Positions 46,959 through 58,832 of a stretch of DNA of 64,000 bases are shown here, in pieces; the first letter of the stretch is position 1; the number at the start of each line of letters is the position of its first letter. Origin of the DNA: Bromus sterilis. Its lineage: Eukaryota; Streptophyta; Magnoliopsida; Poales; Poaceae. The stretch spans positions 287,019,501-287,083,500 of the forward strand of contig OX465599.1 of NCBI GenBank assembly GCA_950022295.1, in the 5' to 3' direction. The position numbers were made by a program, and so were the translations under genes. The notes below the pieces were generated by a model. It was not told the DNA's origin. It saw nothing but the letters and a program-made list of their open reading frames with translations, and did not search any database.

Positions 46959-48602
46959 TGATACGTCCAAAACATATCTATAATTTCTGCTTGCTCCATG
47001 CCTCTTTTGTGTGATATTGCTATGATATTGATGAACTTCCATACACTTTTGATCATATTTGGACTAACCTATTAACTCAGTGCACCCCAGTGCCAATTCC
47101 TGTTTTCTGCTGTTTTTCTATTTCAGGTTTCCCCCTTATTAAAAGTACCAGAAAAATTCCGGGAAAAATATAGGAAAAATCAGCGCACCAAAAGCTTCGT
47201 GAAGAGCCCAGGAGGGGGCAGAGGGGAGCCAGGGGGGCCCAGGCGGCCAGAGGGCGCGGCCAGGCCCCTGGAGCCCCTGGCCCACCTCTGGCTGCCCCCT
47301 TTCTCCTATTTATTCCCCGTGACGAGAAAACCTCGGGGACGGAACCCTTTTTCGCGATCTCTCCTCTGTTCCGCCGCCGTCGCGCTTCCAAGATCGGGAG
47401 CACCAGAAGATCTCTTCCCGGCATCCTGACGGATGGAGGAATCACCTCTGGGAGCTTCTCCACCACCATGGATGCTTCCCGGATGAACCGTGAGTATTCC
47501 ACCTTGGACTATGGGTCCATGATCAGTAGCTATGTGATGTTCTCCTCCCCTCTTTGTTCTTCATGGATTAGACCTCGTGAGCTGCCCGACATGATCAAGG
47601 CACATATGTAATCTTTCTGTTGTTGTTATGCTGAGTTTTCTGGGATCCGATGGATTATGAGATTATGTTCAGATTGTGATTGAGTTATATATTTGATTCT
47701 CTTCTTTTATATTTATGTTCTTGAGTAACTCTTGCATGTTCTCGGTTGCTGTTTATTGCTTTGGCCAAGTAGTAGGTAGTGACTCCAAGAGGGAGCTTTA
47801 TGCATGATTGTCGGTTCATGCCCCCCGATGACTAGCTTGAGTGACAGAAACATGAATCTACGGGATGTGCCGTTGCCACAAGGGGGAAAACAACGGTGCT
47901 TGTACTTGCGGGTGCAAGGATTGTTTACTTTACACAAAGTTCTTTAATGCAGTTGTCCGTTGCTTTGAGTTTACACTTTGGGTGGGATTCGCAACTTAAT
48001 ACCAGCGAGATGTTCTGGATAGATATCTCAAGGTGGATGAATAGTGGGTAGATGCAGATGGATTTCGGTCTACTTGTCTTGGCGTACCGCCCGTGCTTTT
48101 GAGACTCTTCCTTTCTGTTTTGTATAATTAGCAGTGGTTTGCGCACATAATCCTGTCAATTGCCCAGCTGTAATTTGTTTACCTCGCATGGCTATTTTAT
48201 CGTCTTTTGGGAGAGAGACATCACTAGTGAACATCATGAGATCCCGGTCCATACTTCCACCACTGTTTACGCTATCAATTTACCTTCAGTATTTACTTTA
48301 CAGTAGCTATCATTATTATCCCGTTAGTTTTATCCTTTGTAAACAACAAGGACTGAGGAATTGACAACTCCTCTGTACTCGTTGGGAAACGAAGCTATCT
48401 GTGTGTGTGTGTAGGTCCAAGTGAAGTTAGCAACCTCGGTTGTGAACGGCGCCATTGTTCACTTCACCACCTACTTGTATCTGTTGGAGTCCTCCTGGAC
48501 GATACTCAACCTTAGCATTTTGCTAAGGGAAATTTTTCGCTATCTACATCTCACCTTCCACTTGGGGTAACCAATGGGGGCGAGAAGTTATCTCGTGTAT
48601 CA
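46959..48602 (+). repeat. Gyp-D 3' LTR
   Basis: 1644 bp, TGATACGTCC...GTGTATCA, followed by the ATGAC duplication. It carries a 9-bp tandem duplication (AGCCCCTGG) near 47270 not in the 5' copy. Confidence 0.94.
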
Positions 48603-48883
48603 ATGACTTTGCTTGGCACTGGTCGTTCCAAGTTCATGTCGAGGGACGTGAGCTTGATTGGGCTACTGCGGTATTTTCCACTAGCGCAATTCACCAAGGC
48701 TCGACTAGTCGACTCCTTGGGCCCTTTCAGCTTAGCAATCCCTCGAAACAGATATTGTCATGGCTCAAAACTGCCAGCAACCCGCGGTGATGCCGCGCCT
48801 ACAAACAATAAAGCGTTGACGAATTCAAGTCCCTGCGCGACTCTTCAGTTCCCCCAGGAACTCGGAGGCTACTAACAAAGGGG

Positions 48884-49318
48884 TGACCCCACGACTCCTG
48901 CGTATGAGGATACCCAGTGTATACTAAGACAGAAGGCCCGCTAGGAAGCCGTGACAGGCCCACGACTGGCCCGACCAAGCACCGACGTAGGAGTCCGCGA
49001 CTAGTATGGAAGGCACAACTTGGCATACAAGGCAAGACTAGAACTAGGAAACTATCTTTGTAACCTAGTACGGACTCCCCGAGACCTAGCCTAGTATATA
49101 AAGGCTGGGAGGGGAGACGTCTAGATAAATCCAATACACATCTACTCACCTAGTCTTGCGAGAACTCGCCTGGCCTCCTCTGTAATCGCCCCCTCACGCA
49201 ATAAAATCGAGCAGGAAGTGCTTCTCCTGTTAGCCGACGAGTATCGTCCAACCTGTGCCTTCTCTATGACTAACCCAGGGTCCCTGACCATGGGATTTGC
49301 CGGGGCTCATCCCCGTCA
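48884..49318 (+). repeat. Tat-G 3' LTR
   Basis: 435 bp, the same length as the 5' LTR. Preceded by AACAAAGGGG, the polypurine tract. Followed directly by Gyp-C sequence. Confidence 0.94.
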
Positions 49319-49961
49319 CACATGTTTATGACTAAAAAGTCTACTATGCCGTGATGATCTTTGAATTTCAGAATATTTATATCATTTTCATGCCCAATTT
49401 AATGTTGCTTTGTCGCTCTGCATGATTATGACTGTTATTGCTCTCTAGTTTGTCACTTCCCAGTCTTTTGCTAGCCTTCGCTCGCACTAAGCGGAATTCT
49501 GCTTGTGCATCCAAAATCCTTGAAACCAGTTATTCCATATGAGTCCACCATACCTTCCTATGTGGTATTTACCGGCCATCCTAATGAAGACTTTCTTGTA
49601 CCGTCTCGAAATTATTCATAAATACTCCTGTGTTGTGCCTCTGCTTTAGCTCATGAGGAAGTAGTAGGTAATTCATGACCTTCTTATGTTAGACATGTTT
49701 TATCCCGAGATTGCATGTCTAATCTGCAAACCCCTAATACGAGGAGGGACTGGCATGAGTGCGCCCAGCTCACAAAAGATAATCACAACCAACAAACCCT
49801 CCTTCACGCTTTTTCTATGAGAAATCAGAAAACTTTGCTAGTGATAAACAAAGTTGATTAAGGGGATGTGATCGTCCCCATCTTGGGAGCCGTTCCTCGA
49901 AACATGTCTAGCGTAAGAGGTGATTGGGTTGTCTACTAGCATTCGTTGACAAATCATGCAC
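49319..49961 (+). other. Gyp-C tail, second part
   Basis: Non-coding. It aligns with Gyp-A from 12729 and diverges after about 13040. It ends with TGCAC (49957-49961), the target duplication of Gyp-E. Confidence 0.75.
49957..49961. repeat. Target-site duplication of Gyp-E (TGCAC), partner at 57435-57439
   Basis: Exact 5-bp duplication on both sides. Gyp-A at 13365-13370 shows the single TGCAC at the equivalent site. Confidence 0.94.
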
Positions 49962-51600
49962 TGATGTGCGAGGTAATGATAGTGATTTCTCGCCCTTCGT
50001 TGGTAAACCCCAAGTGGAAGGCGTGATGTAGCACAACAGCAAATTTCCCTCAGTAAAGATACCAAGGTTTGTCTCCAGTAGGACTCCAGAAATGATAAGT
50101 AGGTGTCAGCGGCGCAACTGACACGGACCTGCACACAGACACAAATAACTTTGTTACCAACGAAGTTCAGAGAGGTTGTCAATCTCTCCGGTCTTGTTGT
50201 TCACAAAGGATCAAACGCAAGGGATAATGATAGCAACTGAAAGTAAAAGCAGAAAAGTAAATGAGCGTGTAAACAGTAATGAGGATATGGACCCGGATAC
50301 GTGATGTTCACTAGTGACGTCTCTCTCCCAAAAGACGATAAAACTGCTATGCGAGGTGAACAAATTACAGAAGGGAAATTGACAGGATTATGAACGCACC
50401 GCAATGCTAACTATGCTACAAAAGAAAGGAAGAGGCTCAAAAGCATGGGCAGTACGCCAAAATAAGTAGACCGAAATCCAACTGCATCTACTACTAATCA
50501 TCCACCTTGAGATATCTATCCAGAACATCTCGCTGGTATTAAGTTGTGAGCCCCACCCAAAGTGTAAACCCAAAGCAACAGACAACTGCATTAAAAAGCA
50601 CTTTGCGTAAAGTAAACAATCCTTGCAACCGCGGTTACAAGCACCGTTGTTTTCCCCCTTGTGGCAACAACACATCCCCTAGACTCATGTTTCTGTCAAT
50701 CAAGCGTGTCATCGGAGGGCATGAACCCACAATCGAGCAAAACGTTCCCTCTTGGGGTTACTACCTACTACTTGGCCAAAGCAATAAACAACAACGGAGA
50801 ACATGCAAGAATTACTTAGGAACAAAAATATAAGAGATAAGAACCAAATATATTACTCAATCACAATCTGAACATCATCTCATAATCCATCAGATCCCAT
50901 CAAACTCAGCATAGCAACAGCAGAAAGATTACAAAAGTGCCTCGATCATGTAGGGCAGCTCACGAGGTCTAAACCATGAAGAACAAAGAGGGGAGGAGAA
51001 CATCACATAGCTACTGATCACGGACCCATGGTCCAAAGGAAACTACTCACGAGGCATCCGGGAAGCATCCATGGTGGAGAGGAGACTCCCGGAGGTCAAC
51101 CCTCCCTCCGTCAGGGTGCCGGGAAGAGGTCTTCTGGTGCTCCCGATCTCGGAAGCGCGGCGGCAGCGGAACAGAGGCGAGATCGCGAATAAGGGTTCTG
51201 TCCTCGAGGGTTTCACGTCACGGGGAATATATAGGCGAAGGGGGCAGCCAGAGGTGGACCAGGGGCCCCAGGCGCCCCCCTGGCGCGGCCCAGGGGGTGG
51301 CCGCGCCGGGTGGTCGCCTGGGCCACCCCTGGCTCCCCTCTGGCCCCACTCGGGTCTTTGCGAAGCTTCCTGTACGCTGATTTTTCCTATATTTTCCCAG
51401 AATTTTTCTGGTACTTTTTATATGGGGGAAAACTGAAATAGAAAAACAGCAGAAAACAGGAACTGGCACTATGGTGTACTGAGTTAATAGGTTAGTCCAA
51501 ATATGATCAAAAGTGTATGAAAGTGTATCTAGATCATAGCAATATCACACAAAACATGCATGGAGCAAGCATAAATTATAGATACGTTTTGGACGTATCA
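49962..51600 (-). repeat. Gyp-E 3' LTR (left copy)
   Basis: It ends at 51600 with GGACGTATCA (reverse of TGATACGTCC). It holds the intact GC hairpin GGCGCGGCC/GGCCGCGCC at 51282-51307. Confidence 0.94.
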
Positions 51601-51614
51601 ACATCCCCAAGCTT
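51601..51614 (-). other. Gyp-E polypurine tract
   Basis: Plus-strand ACATCCCCAAGCTT is the reverse of AAGCTTGGGGATGT; it abuts the LTR. Confidence 0.85.
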
Positions 51615-53626
51615 AATTCCTGCTCGTCCTCGAGTAGGTAAATGATAACGGCATAATTTCTGTAGTGACATGCTAGCAACCATATAAGAACTTTGAAAAG
51701 TAAAGCAATCAAGGTTAGAGATTCAATTCTAGTCATAACATGCAAGAGTCTATATTAGCATTGAAACAAGTAACAAAAGAACATTAGGTGCAAGAGCTCT
51801 CTCTGTCCGTGACTCGAATGTCTCCAGATGGTGTTTGCGTGCAAGAAGGGGGATAGGGAATACGAGAAAAACAATTTATTTGTTGAGAACTATATCTACT
51901 AAAGTTTCACACTTGGTCTTTTTCTGGAATCTTATCTTGACTCGTCCCCAGACCACTAGCCAGGTACAAGTCAATTTCATCCACTCCTTTTTCAATATTT
52001 TGAGCACTCATGCAATGGATGAGCGTAAGCACGAGAGTTGAGACTTTGGATGGTAAAGAGAGAAATAGTGTGGAGGAGGAAGACAAAAAGGGTGAGAAAG
52101 GCTCACATCAATGAGGACAATCATAGGCAAGAGATGCCAAATGATAGATTTGATGTGAGGAGTAGGGATTTCCATGCAACGGATGCACATACGAGCTAGG
52201 AAGCTCCCCAATGGAACTAGTGGGGGTGCATCTAACTTGCTCGCTCATGAAGACCTAGAACTCGTTTGAGGAGGCTCATCCTTGGAATATGCAAGCCAAG
52301 TTCTATAGTGTGAAGGTCTCCACATAGCTATATGCATAATGATCATCTCTATGGAGTACAAGGATATAAAGAGAGTACTAGTGTGGATCGCTCAAAAGGA
52401 TAGTAGTGTTGCCCCTTTCTCTCTTTTTATTTCTTTTTCTCTTTTTTCTCTTTTTTTCTATTTTTTTGTGGCCTCAATGGCTCTTTCTATTTAACTCTCA
52501 TTTGTCCTCTTTGGGATCTTTTATTGTGTCCACTTTGGGATCTTTTCCTCACTTAAGGGCAACACTCTATTTTACAAGAAGGTAAAGGAGATCTTTCACA
52601 CTTTACAAGGTACTCAAAATCATAAAGAAGATGTAACTATCATGATTTATGCAATGTATGTCGCTGCCAGTGTAGCAGGAACATGTATGACATGAAGATC
52701 AAGTCATGAAGAGGTGGATGTTGCATGGAAATATATCTCGGAAAGGCTATGGAAATGCCTTGATAGGTAGGTATGGTGGCTGTTTTGAGGAAAGATAAAA
52801 GAGGTTTATGATGACAGAGCGTATCATGCCAAGGGTTTGGATGTACCGGCGAAGGTGGACACCAACTCTCAGAGTAAGAAGAAGGCAATGCACGTCACGG
52901 GAGAGGCTAGCAAAATATGGGAAGGTGGAAGTGTCAACTTTCAATACTTACATTAGTCCGAAGAACTCATGCACTTATTATCGGTAACTCTCAATCTAAT
53001 AAGGAGGTTCACAAAGAGACAAGTACCCCAAAAAGGAGTGTATGGGGGTTTGGTTATCCTTGCGCATCCTCGACTCATGGTACGTGAGTGTTCTCTAATA
53101 TTCGATCCCTCCAAAGATTAGTGATCCATCTAGTAGCTAGAGTTCTCAACTAGTTTTGTAGGTTTTGAAAAATACACACGGATTGCCCAAAATACGACAC
53201 CTATCACTAATAGGCTAGAGCTCTTGACACCAAAAGTTGAAACATTACTCACATCAAAACTTCAAAACTATTGCAAGTTACTACTAGAATTAAATAGCAA
53301 CCTCAATTACCTACTTCCAAGACAAAACACAACTCAGTGCAACAACCAACTCTCTTTAACAAGATAAACATGAAAACTAAAAAGAGTTCCAGCAACAGAC
53401 TAAACAAAAGCCAAGGCTCTTGCTAAATACAAAATAAAACTAAAACTAAACATGGCAGCAGCTATGAAAAGATAAAGAACACACAACAGCAAAAAGATAA
53501 GCAAGAAAAATCCTATGATGTGTTCTAGATTTTGAAAGTGGAGCGTGTTTCTCTCCCACACAAAGTAAGACAGGGTCTAACTTGTTATGAACATAAAGCA
53601 AAACTAAATAAAACTAAAAATAAAAT
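51615..53626 (-). other. Gyp-E non-coding tail
   Basis: No supported gene. It matches the Gyp-D and Gyp-F tails in reverse, including the GATCCCAAAG repeats near 52515-52555. Confidence 0.65.
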
Positions 53627-53869
53627 CTAAGAGCGAGACGCTCCAAGCATAGCACATAACGCATGAAGTGATAAAAATATAGTGAGACGAAGGACGAACT
53701 GATGATTGTTGATGGAGAAGGGGATGCACGGGGGCATCCCCAAGCTTAGACGCTTGAGTCTCCTTGAATATTTATTGGGGATGCATTGGGGCATCCCCAA
53801 GCTTGAGCGCTTGACACTCCTGGATCTTCTTTCATCATCTTCCATCGCACACTTGAAAACTCCCTTCAT
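53627..53869 (-). CDS. Small conserved ORF in Gyp-E (80 aa)
   Basis: Open frame with a charged N-terminus, two SLGMP-CI motifs (one per hairpin) and a hydrophobic segment before ALCA. Gyp-F has nearly the same protein. Because the motifs overlap conserved RNA hairpins, I do not know whether it is translated. Confidence 0.3.
   Translation of the reverse strand: MKGVFKCAMEDDERRSRSVKRSSLGMPQCIPNKYSRRLKRLSLGMPPCIPFSINNHQFVLRLTIFLSLHALCAMLGASRS
53720..53798 (-). repeat. Twin hairpins (Gyp-E)
   Basis: GGGGATGC/GCATCCCC pairs at 53720-53741 and 53777-53798, both perfect, each with a 6-base loop. Confidence 0.7.
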
Positions 53870-54460
53870 ACATAACTCATCATAAGCTGATTAGAGAGGT
53901 TAGTACCCTTAACAAAATAAATTTTCCCCACTGGATATAAATATATTCTTGAAGAGCTACTGTTTCTCAAGAGTGCCAAAAAGTTTTTTCAAAGAAAAAG
54001 CAAGCTTAAGGTTTGAAAAAGAGAAGAGAGGTAAAACGTGGCAGAATCTGTGAAAAATAGAACAACAGGTAGTAGAGAATTGTTTCGGGGCACTTCTGCA
54101 ACTCAAATCAAAAAACTCAGAACATACGAAAGTTTCACATTTGTATAGAGCATGCTGTGAAAAAAATTCAGATAAAAAAGATGATCTGGTGATTTTATTC
54201 GAATTTTTCTGTCCAGGGACAGAATCTGTTTTCTGGAAAGCATGTCACAACTTTTGCTTCCCTTATCATAAGAGGCTATAACTTTGCACAAAGCTGAAAA
54301 ATAAAGATACAATGACGTTGCTACAGTAGTAAAAAACATCAAGACACAACAAAAGCAAAAAGAAACCTAATTCGTTGTGGGCTGCCTCCCAAAAGCGCTT
54401 CTTTAGAGCCATTAGCTAGGCTTAAAGATTATAAAAGATGCTCTCACTTGAATGGGAATT

Positions 54461-55656
54461 TTAGCAAAAGAGAGCATCAAGAAGCAAATTTGAAACACAT
54501 TTAAGCCTAACCCACTTCCTATGTATAGGCATCTTGTAAGAAAATAAATCAAAGATGCACAAAGTGACATGCATAGGAAGGTGGAACAAGAACAACTTCG
54601 AAAGTTTCAGTTTAGAGAGAGGCGTTTTTGTCGCATGGAAGTTTCTATAACCAAACTTTCCTCTCTCAAAGTAATTTTCAGTAATATCATGAACAACATC
54701 AAGAATATAACTATCATATAAATCATATTGTTCATGACCTACATGCACACGTGTATTTTTTTCAACACGGTTTTTAGGATCATAAGATAAAGGCAACCCA
54801 TCACATTGAGCTTTGATAAGAGGAAAATTCTCCGGAGTTGGAGATTTTAAAAGGATAATAGGACACTCAAGTGTGGGTGAGATAGCAAAAATTTCATGCT
54901 TAACATGAGGAACTATAGCAAGTTCATCTCCGTAAGCATCATCCATAGTGGCATCACGGCCATAAGCATAGAAGGCATCTACTTCATCAAAAAGGGATAT
55001 TTCAAAAGAATCCATAGGATCATAATACTCATATAAGGTGAGAGTCAAAGAGTTACTCTCATTAGAAGGTAGACATGGATGGCTCCATTCTTCCTCCTTT
55101 TGTTCGTCACTCTCCTCCTCTTCTTCATCCAAAGAGCTTTCAGGTTCAGTAATTTCTTCTTCTATAGAGTCCTACAAAACATTAGTCTCTTCATTTTGGG
55201 GAGAGATTCTCTCAAGATGATCAGTAATATAATAATTTGCATCATAATTTTCCAAACAATAGTTAAGTATAGCAAGACTCTCAGATTTGTAAGGGGCTTC
55301 ATCAATATTTTCAAGAAAAGAAGTAATTTCATAGGCACCCTTAAAAGCAACAAATTCTTCTATTTGTTCTGCATCATAAAAATCATAATTTCCCTTAGCA
55401 TAAGAAGCTAAGGTTTCATCCTCATTGTACTCACATTGGAACGCAAGGTGTTTGTGCCTCATAAAGCAACAAGATTCATCCCTGTAGAAATATATATTAT
55501 ATATTGAGCAAATTTTTTAGCATACTCATACGATTGATGTATGAGTCTCCATAAGTGTATTCCTTTTTGAGACGAGCGGTATTCCTTGTAATATTCTTGT
55601 TGATCCTCGGTGAATCCTCCATGCCAATAAGATCTAATTTCAAAGAAGTTAGACAT
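54461..55656 (-). pseudogene. Gyp-E orphan ORF, one frameshift and one stop
   Basis: It starts at 55656, shifts frame near 55460, then runs in one frame to 54461 with a TAG at 55172-55174. It aligns with the Gyp-F ORF from an HLW-x-x-IH-x-SY motif onward, including the shared HKHL-x-FQCE and YDPKNRVE motifs, the Asp/Glu-rich middle (an extra acidic insert at 55060-55150) and a hydrophobic segment near the C-terminus (about 54530-54590). The N-terminal 35 residues differ from Gyp-F. I do not recognise any known domain. Confidence 0.6.
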
Positions 55657-55800
55657 TGATTGGCAAGTAAGGAACTAGACATACTATATATATATATTTT
55701 TTGATACAAGACAAAAAGATAAAAACTGAAAGGTAAACTAACAAGACAAAAAAACAAAGGTAAAGTGTAGTGTGCAACTCCCCTATCTTAGCATTCGGAG

Positions 55801-55818
55801 TCCCCGGCAACGGCGCCA
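55801..55818 (-). other. Gyp-E primer-binding site, tRNA-Asp
   Basis: Plus-strand TCCCCGGCAACGGCGCCA is identical to the 3' end of tRNA-Asp(GUC) plus CCA; the element strand is its perfect complement. Confidence 0.93.
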
Positions 55819-55829
55819 GAAATTTGGCT

Positions 55830-57434
55830 TGATGTGCGAGGTAATGATAGTGATTTCTCGCCCTTCGTTGGTAAACCCCAAGTGGAAGGCGTGATGTAGC
55901 ACAACAGCAAATTTCCCTCAGTAAAGATACCAGGGTTTGTCTCCAGTAGGACTCCAGAGATGATAAGTAGGTGTCAGCGGCGCAACTGACGCGGACCTGC
56001 ACAAAGACACAAATAACTTTGTTCCCAACGAAGTTCAGAGAGGTTGTCAATCTCTCCGGTCTTGTTGTTCACAAAGGATCAAACGCAAGGGATAATGATA
56101 GCAACTGAAAGTAAAAGCAGAAAAGTAAATGAGCGTGTAAATAGTAATGAGGATATGGACCCGGATACGTGATGTTCACTAGTGATGTCTCTCTCCCAAA
56201 AGACGATAAAACTGCTATGCGAGGTGAACAAATTACAGAAAGGGCAATTTACAGGATTATGAACGCACCGCAATGCTAACTATGCTACAAAAGAAAGGAA
56301 GAGGCTCAAAAGCATGGGCAGTACGCCAAAATAAGTAGACCGAAATCCAACTGCATCTACTACTAATCATCCACCTTGAGATATCTATCCAGAACATCTC
56401 GCTGGTATTAAGTTGCGATCCCCACCCAAAGTGTAAACCCAAAGCAACAGACAACTGCATTAAAAAGCACTTTGCATAAAGTAAACAATCCTTGCAACCG
56501 CGGTTACAAGCACCGTTGTTTTCCCCCTTGTGGCAACAGAACATCCCCTAGACTCATGTTTCTGTCACTCAAGCGTGTCATCGGGGGGCATGAACCCACA
56601 ATCGAGCAAAACGTTCCCTCTTGGGGTTAGTACCTACTACTTGGCCAAAGCAATAAACAACAACGGAGAACATGCAAGAATTACTTAGGAACAAAAATAT
56701 AAGAGATAAGAACCAAATATATGACTCAATCACAATCTGAACATAATCTCATAATCCATCAGATCCCATCAAACTCAGCATAGCAACAGCAGAAAGATTA
56801 CAAAAGTGCCTCGATCATGTAGGGCAGCTCACGAGGTCTAAACCATGAATAACAAAGAGGGGAGGAGAACATCACATAGCTACTGATCACGGACCCATGG
56901 TCCAAGGAAAACTACTCACGAGGCATCCGGGAAGCATCCATGGTGGAGAGGAGACTCCCGGAGGTCAACCCTCCCTCCGGCAGGGTGCCGGGAAGAGGTC
57001 TTTTGGTGCTCCCGATCTCGGAAGCGTGGCGGCGGCGGAACAGAGGCGAGATCACGAAAAATGGTTCTGTCCTCGAGGGTTTCACGTCACGAGGAAAATA
57101 TAGGCGAAGGGGGGCAGCCAGAGGTGGACCAGGGGCCCCAGGTGGCCGCCTGGGCCACCCCTGGCTCCCCTCTGGCCCCACTCGGGATCTTCGCGAAGCT
57201 TCCTGTACGCTGATTTTTCCTATATTTTTTCCGGAATTTTTATGGCACTTTTTATATGGGGGAAAACTGAAAAAGAAAAACAGCAGAAAATAGGAACTAG
57301 CACTGTGGTGCACTGAGTTAATAGGTTAGTCCAAATATGATCAAAAGTGTATGAAAGTATATCTAGATCATAGCAATATCACACAAAACATGCATGGAGC
57401 AAGCAGAAATTATAGATACTTTTTGGACGTATCA
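55830..57434 (-). repeat. Gyp-E 5' LTR (right copy)
   Basis: 1605 bp. It lacks about 34 bp around 57140, which removes the GC hairpin present in the left LTR. Ends at the TGCAC duplication. Confidence 0.94.
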
Positions 57435-57439
57435 TGCAC

Positions 57440-58030
57440 CTCCCAAAAACTTTTTATCTCTGTTTTCAAAACCAAGAGCTCTGGTACATGTTTAGTCTTT
57501 GCTTCCAACCACGGGTTTCCAACCTTGCCATCAAAGTGCACGGTTCGAGAGTATCCACCTTCTTTCTTCAAAGCACCAACTATGAGAGCATAATTGTCAT
57601 TCTGAGTGTAATGTGCATTGTCCCATAGTACTACATTTTCTTCTGCATGATTGTGGTATTACTTATCCTGAAGTTCTTAGTTCTAGTTTCCTTTAAAACT
57701 CCAGAGGAGTTTCTGCATTTATGTTTTGCTTCACTCATGGAGGCTAGCGAGATACCACTCTGATATGATCAAGCTATGTGCATTGTAGTCTTGTCTTGAT
57801 TTTCAGTAGCATATTATTTACTTTTAGTTGTTTGTGATTGATCACTTGAAAGAAGGATTGCTTCGTGCATTGTCCTTATAGCATTATTTCATTACCTTCT
57901 AGACTCTTTTCATAGTACATGCTTATATACATCTGATGAAGCAAAAGAGTTTGGCAAAGTTTTCTTTGTCGCGTTCAGTTTGTTGAACTGAATTTCTTGA
58001 GGACAAGCAATATGCTAAGCTTGGGGGAGT
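57440..58030 (+). other. Gyp-C tail, third part, and polypurine tract
   Basis: Aligns with 13371-13958 of Gyp-A. No gene. AAGCTTGGGGGAGT at 58017-58030 is the polypurine tract. Confidence 0.78.
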
Positions 58031-58832
58031 TGATACGTCTCAAACGTATCTACTTTTCCAAACACTTTTGCTATTGTTTTCCCTCATTCTTGCATGATTT
58101 GGAAGAAACTAACCCAGACTAACGATGTTTTCAGCAGAGCTGTCTGTATGGTTTTATTGTGTGCAGGAAAATGGATTTTTAGGTGTCTCAGAAAATTCCA
58201 GAAAAAAATCACAGAAAATCCACGCACCCGAAGGACCATCGTGCCAGAAGTGGGGCCAGAGGGCAGCCAGGGGGGCCTAGGCGCCCTGCTGGCGTGGCCC
58301 CACCCCTGGCTGCTCCGGGAGGCCGCCTGGGAGGGTCCACCCCCTCTGGTTCCCTACTTCGACTCCTATTTATTCCCGTGGCGAGAAAACCCCAGAACAG
58401 AAGTCGTTTTCCCAATTCTTGTCGCGGAGCCGCCGCCACCCTCTGTTCTTCTCCGGGAGGGCCAATCTGGAGGCTGTTCTGGCCTCCGATGAGGGGAGAT
58501 CATCGCCATCGTCATCATCATCACCACTCCATCCTCCCTCCATGACTTCTCCTTTCATGTGTGAGTAATTCCCTGCTGTAGGCAAAGGGGATGGTAGGGA
58601 TTGGATGAGCTAGATCATGTAATAGTTTATCAGATTGTTGGGGGCATGTTGCCTATCATCTAGATTGGTGTTTATCATATTTTCTTCAACTTGTTGCTCT
58701 TAATGCTTTTCACTTTGGGCCCGAGTGCCATGTTTTCAGATCTGAACCTTATGTGTTTCCATGAATATATTTGTGTTCTTGATCCTATCTACAAGTGGTA
58801 TGCACCTGTTATAGTCCGGAACCGGCGATCCC
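58031..58832 (+). repeat. Gyp-C 3' LTR, part before Gyp-F
   Basis: Starts TGATACGTCTC. It keeps the LTR middle that the 5' copy has lost. Its GC hairpin arms have C-to-T changes. It is cut at ATCCC (58828-58832), the left half of the Gyp-F target duplication. Confidence 0.9.

Larger units (their letters stand above)
41510..48602 (+). mobile_element. Gyp-D: gypsy element with shrunken gag/protease, inside Tat-G
   Basis: 7093 bp, TGATACGTCC...GTGTATCA, LTRs of 1643 and 1644 bp, a decayed Asp-tRNA primer site and a perfect target duplication. It belongs to the same family as Gyp-E and Gyp-F by LTR and tail sequence, but its coding segment differs. The LTRs differ at about 28 of the first 560 positions (about 5 %) plus a 9-bp duplication. 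A Cassandra-like solo LTR sits in the interior. Confidence 0.94.
32047..49318 (+). mobile_element. Tat-G: Tat-lineage Ty3/gypsy element without RT/integrase, split by Gyp-D
   Basis: LTRs are 435 bp each, TGACCCC...CCGTCA. Order is primer site, dead gag-protease, a 66-bp tandem array, an antisense multi-exon gene, 3' region, LTR. An antisense ORF between pol and the 3' LTR is a known feature of Tat-lineage elements. RT, RNase H and integrase are absent. LTRs differ at about 15 of 435 positions (3.4 %). No target duplication is visible, and 72 bp of Gyp-C sequence are missing at the site. Confidence 0.85.
49962..57434 (-). mobile_element. Gyp-E: non-autonomous gypsy element with orphan ORF, reverse orientation
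   Basis: 7473 bp; in its own sense it reads TGATACGTCC...CACATCA. LTRs of 1639 (left, 3') and 1605 bp (right, 5') differ at about 10 of 440 positions plus a deletion in the right LTR. Perfect Asp-tRNA primer site. Its only sizeable coding region is an orphan ORF shared with Gyp-F; there is no gag, protease or RT. It must use proteins from another element. Confidence 0.94.
26646..58832 (+). mobile_element. Gyp-C: second copy of the Gyp-A family, split by three insertions
   Basis: The own sequence is 26646-32046, 49319-49961 and 57440-58832. Order is 5' LTR (internally deleted), Asp-tRNA primer site, gag-protease, spacer, ORF2, tail, polypurine tract, 3' LTR. The 3' LTR is cut by Gyp-F and its end lies outside the window, so the target duplication (candidate CCGGT before 26646) cannot be tested. 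Like Gyp-A it has no RT or integrase. Confidence 0.9.
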
